Assembly (NCBI GenBank): GCA_003663565.1
Contig: QMTT01000028.1
Span: 1-7,639, forward strand
Source: Thermoplasmata archaeon
GTDB lineage: Archaea > Thermoplasmatota > B47-G6 > B47-G6B > 47-G6
Length of the DNA: 7,639 nt
Direction: 5' to 3'
Part shown: positions 5,292 through 7,639 of the stretch, in pieces
How positions within the stretch are numbered: position 1 is the first letter of the stretch
How the letters are laid out: every line of letters begins with the position of its first letter
The notes under the pieces: model-generated
What the model saw: the letters and a program-made list of their open reading frames with translations, nothing else
The model's database searches: none
What the model was told of the DNA's origin: nothing
Made by a program: the position numbers and the translations under genes

Positions 5292-5366
5292 GCGGGCGTG
5301 GTCTAGCTGGTAGGACACGGGCCCTCCAAGCCCGTAGCCCGGGTTCGAATCCCGGCGCCCGCACCA
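5292..5366 (+). tRNA. tRNA-Gly (anticodon TCC), with C at position 33
   Basis: The cloverleaf is complete. The acceptor is GCGGGCG (5292-5298) with CGCCCGC (5356-5362), discriminator A at 5363 and encoded CCA at 5364-5366. The D arm is GTCT...GGAC with AGCTGGTA. The anticodon stem is CGGGC/GCCCG (5318-5322, 5330-5334), around the loop CCTCCAA. The variable loop is TAGC and the T arm is CCGGG-TTCGAAT-CCCGG. The anticodon at 5325-5327 is TCC, reading GGA/GGG glycine codons. The base at position 33 (5324) is C rather than the near-universal U. The strong five-base-pair stem allows no other register, so this is not a misplaced anticodon. A TTTT at 5368-5371 may help termination. Confidence 0.93.
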
Positions 5367-5446
5367 GTTTTGTGTCCCTCCAAAGTGCATATCCCTTTAT
5401 TATACCCTCGAGAATGCGTCAAAACAACATGTGACTTATACTGAAA

Positions 5447-5457
5447 AAATTATTAAA
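5447..5457 (+). promoter_or_regulatory. Candidate promoter of the ribosomal-protein operon
   Basis: AAATTATTAAA, preceded by an A-rich BRE-like CTGAAAA, is centred near 5453. Transcription would start near 5480, leaving a leader of about 30 bases that includes AGGTGA before the ATG at 5511. Confidence 0.5.
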
Positions 5458-5510
5458 GAGACCTCATTGTTTTCAATTCAGACACGAGCATCGGGTCTCA
5501 GGTGAATCTT

Positions 5511-5963
5511 ATGGTTACTGTATATGACGTGCCTGCATATAAGCTCATAGAAAGACTTGCTGAGGAGCTGAAAAAGTTCGAAGAGATAAAACCTCCCGAG
5601 TGGGCAAAGTACGCAAAGACAGGAGTGCATAAAGAGAGGCCCCCTCAGAAAGAAGACTGGTGGTACGTGAGAGCAGCATCTGTACTTAGAAAAGTCTACA
5701 TGAGATATCCCATAGGAGTCTCAAGACTTGCAGCACTTTATGGGGGTAAGAGAAGACGTGGTGTTAAGCCACCACATACGAGAAAAGGTAGTAGGTCAAT
5801 AGCAAGGAAGATCCTTCAGCAACTAGAAGCTGCAGGACTTATCATAAAGACTCCCAAAGGCAGAGTAATATCACCAAAGGGTCAGTCTCTTCTTGATAGA
5901 ATAGCTAAAGAGGTTGCTGCAGAAGTTGCAGAGAAAATACCGGAAATAAAACTCTATTACTGA
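5511..5963 (+). CDS. rps19e: 30S ribosomal protein eS19 (S19e)
   Basis: The 150-residue product is of normal length for archaeal eS19, a small-subunit protein shared only with eukaryotes. Recognisable blocks are the N-terminus MVTVYDVPA, IKPPEWAKYAKTGVHKERPP, the DWWYVRAASVLRKVY helix, PIGVSRLAALYGGKRRRGVK, the basic GSRSIARKILQQLEAAGL winged-helix segment, and GRVISPKGQSLLDRIA near the end. I chose the ATG at 5511: AGGTGA (5500-5505) stands five bases upstream and the family begins M-x-TVYDVPA. The GTG at 5502 would overlap that site. It is the first gene of the operon, 145 bases after tRNA-Gly, with its own TATA-like box. Confidence 0.95.
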   Translation: MVTVYDVPAYKLIERLAEELKKFEEIKPPEWAKYAKTGVHKERPPQKEDWWYVRAASVLRKVYMRYPIGVSRLAALYGGKRRRGVKPPHTRKGSRSIARKILQQLEAAGLIIKTPKGRVISPKGQSLLDRIAKEVAAEVAEKIPEIKLYY

Positions 5964-6003
5964 TAATATCCTTATAACACGTGATGAAGATTACGTGATA
6001 AAA

Positions 6004-6351
6004 ATGAATGTTGATGACAAAGAACTTGAAGAAATAAGAAAAAGAAAGCTTTTAGAACTACAGAAGAGATTACAAGAGGCTCAAATTGACCAAAAAATTG
6101 AGGAGGCAAGAGAAGCACAAGAGGAAGTACTTAGAAGGACAATACTTTCAAGGATACTCACTACGGAAGCTAAGGATAGACTCGCAAGAGTAAAACTTGT
6201 AAGACCTGAGATCGCAAGACTAGTAGAGGACTACTTAATATCTCTCTACCAGTCTGGAAGAATAAGGGGAAAAGTAACTGATGAGACTCTCAAAGAACTA
6301 CTTGCTCAGTTACATGAAAGAACTAAGAAGGACTTCAGAATAAAGATGTAA
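6004..6351 (+). CDS. PDCD5/TFAR19-family DNA-binding protein
   Basis: This 115-residue, highly charged helical protein starts MNVDDKELEEIRKRKLLELQ, followed by a long charged helix (KRLQEAQIDQKIEEAREAQE). The PDCD5 core is a three-helix bundle: VLRRTILSRILTTEAKDRLARVKLVRPE, then ARLVEDYLISLYQSGRI, and a basic C-terminus containing LHERTKKDF. Archaeal members bind double-stranded DNA in vitro and are usually encoded beside eS19, as here; the cell role is not settled. I chose the ATG at 6004 because the family opens with a DxELEEIRxRK run and GTGAT is correctly spaced before it; the GTG at 5995 adds only three residues. The 40-base gap holds CTTATAA (5971-5977), which could be an internal promoter, and a doubled ACGTGAT. 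Confidence 0.9.
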   Translation: MNVDDKELEEIRKRKLLELQKRLQEAQIDQKIEEAREAQEEVLRRTILSRILTTEAKDRLARVKLVRPEIARLVEDYLISLYQSGRIRGKVTDETLKELLAQLHERTKKDFRIKM

Positions 6352-6370
6352 AACTAAGTAGGGTGATTCC

Positions 6371-6532
6371 ATGGCACACTATAAACATGTCTCGAGGAAG
6401 TTAAGGCTCTTGAAGTTTATGAAACAAAACAGGAGACCTCCCGTATGGGTAATACTGAAAACGAACAGAAAAGTGACACTCTCCCCAGCAATGAGACATT
6501 GGAGAAGAAGTAAGCTTAAGAATAAGAGGTGA
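6371..6532 (+). CDS. rpl39e: 50S ribosomal protein eL39 (L39e)
   Basis: This is a 53-residue, strongly basic protein. It begins [20 protein letters not shown], continues with [16 protein letters not shown], and ends [12 protein letters not shown]. The R-P-P-x-W and R-H-W-R-R-x-K-L motifs are diagnostic of eL39, a tiny protein that lines the peptide exit tunnel of archaeal and eukaryotic large subunits. Length is normal. GGTGA stands four bases before the ATG. The gene follows the PDCD5-family gene by 19 bases, and its TGA is part of the ribosome binding site of the next gene. Confidence 0.95.
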   Translation: MAHYKHVSRKLRLLKFMKQNRRPPVWVILKTNRKVTLSPAMRHWRRSKLKNKR

Positions 6533-6538
6533 TTTTCC

Positions 6539-6943
6539 TTGACAGTCTTGGAACGCGTTTACACGATTCCATTACGTAAGGCAAAAGCCGCTCCAAGATA
6601 CAAAAGGGCTAAAAAGGCTGCAAAGCTTGTAAGAGAATTTATAGCACGTCATATGAAGACAAAGGAAGAGCTCATTTGGATAGACCCAAGATTAAATGAG
6701 TTCATATGGCAAAGAGGTGCTGAAAAACCACCTGCAAGAATAAGAGTGTTCGCAAGGAAACTAGACGATGGTACCGTTGAAGTCAAACTCTATGAGGACT
6801 ATGTAAGAGACCAACAGCAAATAGCTGCTGAAGCAGCTGAAGCTGAGGAGAAAATAGAGAAGGAGAAGCTTGTAGAAGAAGAAAAAGAAACTCCTAAAGA
6901 GCCTGAAAAGGTTGAAGAAAATAGTAACAAAGAAGAGGAGTAG
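6539..6943 (+). CDS. rpl31e: 50S ribosomal protein eL31 (L31e) with a long acidic tail
   Basis: This is a 134-residue protein. The core (about 1-88) shows LERVYTIPLRKAKAAPRYKR, AAKLVREFIARHMKT, IDPRLNEFIWQRGAEKPPAR and IRVFARKLDDGTVEVKLYED, all typical of eL31, which sits near the exit tunnel of the large subunit. The start is TTG: no ATG lies near, the family begins just before LERVYTIPL, and AGGTGAT overlaps the eL39 stop at the right distance. Residues about 89-134 form a glutamate-, lysine- and alanine-rich tail (EAEEKIEKEKLVEEEKE) that goes beyond the usual globular core and is probably disordered or a single helix. Only six bases separate it from eL39, which suggests coupled translation. 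Confidence 0.93.
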   Translation: MTVLERVYTIPLRKAKAAPRYKRAKKAAKLVREFIARHMKTKEELIWIDPRLNEFIWQRGAEKPPARIRVFARKLDDGTVEVKLYEDYVRDQQQIAAEAAEAEEKIEKEKLVEEEKETPKEPEKVEENSNKEEE

Positions 6944-6951
6944 ATAGTTTC

Positions 6952-7623
6952 ATGGGGAAGATTACACTTCTTAATTTTCACAAAAATCCATTCTTAGGAA
7001 TCTTTGGGAAGGCAAATGATGAATGGCTAATCGTAGCGAGAGGTGTTCCACTAGAGACTATAAAAAAGGCAAAGGAGGCTCTAGATGTAGATGTCATCGA
7101 GATTACCATAGGAGGAACAAGCCTTGTAGGATCTCTTCTCGTTTTGAATTCTAAAGGGATTGTAGTATCAAATATCATATACGAAGACGAGCTTAAGATT
7201 CTTGAGGAGATAGGGCTCGAGGTTGCTGTTGCTCCTGGAAAGGAAAACGCCGTAGGAAACGTAGTCTTGGTGGATGACAAGGCAGCCCTTGTAGATCCAG
7301 AACTTGATGAAGAAACTGTGAATGTCCTCGAAGATGTGCTGAAAGTAAAGGTTTACAGGGGAACTATAGGAGATTCAGGCCTTGTTGGAATGTCAGCAGT
7401 CATAAATAAGTATGGAATATTATGCCATCCAGATCTTTCAGATAATGAAGAAAAACTGCTTAAAGAGATTTTTGGGGAAGATAGAACAATAGATGTTGGA
7501 ACTGTTAACAGAGGAACACCGTTCGTTGGCTCTGGAATAATAGCAAACTCGAAAGGAGTTATCGTAGGAGACAGATCTACTGGTGTAGAACTTATGCGAA
7601 TAGAGAGTACCTTACTTCCATAA
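6952..7623 (+). CDS. eif6: Translation initiation factor aIF6, 50S anti-association factor
   Basis: This 223-residue protein is of normal length for archaeal IF6, a five-fold pseudosymmetric pentein. The repeated unit is visible as recurring G-S/N-x-V/L-x-x-x-N-x-x-G-I/A-x-V segments: GTSLVGSLLVLNSKGIVVSN, ENAVGNVVLVDDKAALVDPE, DSGLVGMSAVINKYGILCHP and TPFVGSGIIANSKGVIVGD. It binds the large subunit near uL14 and keeps it from joining the small subunit, linking ribosome maturation to initiation. The ATG is eight bases after the eL31 stop; GAGGAG at the end of eL31 may serve as its ribosome binding site, with the spacing rather long. It closes the visible operon; in related archaea eL20/LX commonly follows, outside the window. 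Confidence 0.95.
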   Translation: MGKITLLNFHKNPFLGIFGKANDEWLIVARGVPLETIKKAKEALDVDVIEITIGGTSLVGSLLVLNSKGIVVSNIIYEDELKILEEIGLEVAVAPGKENAVGNVVLVDDKAALVDPELDEETVNVLEDVLKVKVYRGTIGDSGLVGMSAVINKYGILCHPDLSDNEEKLLKEIFGEDRTIDVGTVNRGTPFVGSGIIANSKGVIVGDRSTGVELMRIESTLLP

Positions 7624-7639
7624 AATAGTGACTTTTACA

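Noticed and set aside
5458..5499. Inverted repeat GAGACC / GGTCTC around the start of the rps19e transcript
   Set aside because: The arms are only six bases and 30 apart, and the first arm would lie upstream of the predicted transcription start; this is easily chance.
5981..5987. GTGATGA before the PDCD5-family gene as a C box of a guide RNA
   Set aside because: No D box at suitable distance downstream. The string is better explained by ribosome-binding-like GTGAT repeats near the start codon.
6799..7280. Minus-strand frames opposite eL31 and aIF6
   Set aside because: Serine-rich antisense shadows of two clearly identified genes.

Overview
The window looks like a piece of a hyperthermophilic archaeal chromosome, most probably from a low-to-moderate GC member of the Thermoproteota (Desulfurococcales/Ignisphaera-like). 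The reasons are the archaeal/eukaryotic-type translation cluster (eS19, PDCD5-family protein, eL39, eL31, aIF6), two tRNA genes with archaeal features and encoded CCA, AT-rich TATA-type promoters, heavy use of AGA/AGG and ATA codons, and GGAGG/GGTGAT ribosome binding sites. The lineage is an inference from the look of the proteins, not from a search.

Region 1 (1-1800) is variable and partly decayed. It opens with the last codons of what looks like an IS200/IS605 OrfB (TnpB) gene, whose stop codon sits in the loop of a 13-bp hairpin (100-129). A plus-strand gene follows (258-1088) for a 276-residue protein with an ACT-like N-terminus and a V4R-like C-terminus. It is preceded by a TATA-like box and a perfect 11-bp inverted repeat. 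Tail to tail with it lies a visibly GC-richer patch with a 59-codon minus-strand reading frame (1079-1258). Next come a minus-strand coding remnant (1280-1414) and a plus-strand remnant that reads like the zinc-finger/RuvC-III end of a second, broken TnpB (1422-1607). From 1608 to 1799 I see no gene.

Region 2 (1800-5291) is mostly minus strand: tRNA-Val(CAC); a two-gene unit in which a family-2 glycosyltransferase of the dolichyl-phosphate sugar synthase type is followed by an LPG_synthase_TM/UPF0104 membrane protein; and an SAMHD1-like HD phosphohydrolase. The 200-base gap upstream of the HD gene has TATA-like boxes facing both ways and a GC-rich island that could be a small RNA.

Region 3 (5292-7639) is plus strand: tRNA-Gly(TCC), with C instead of U at position 33, then the tightly packed operon rps19e - PDCD5-family gene - rpl39e - rpl31e - aif6. 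The operon supplies ribosomal proteins of both subunits and the 50S anti-association factor, and it probably continues past the window.

I re-chose four starts from ribosome binding sites and family N-termini: 2900 (membrane protein), 5074 (HD protein), 5511 (eS19) and 6004 (PDCD5 family). I did not find a clearly new defence or mobile system. The least explained material is at 1079-1607 and the GC island at 5161-5236.
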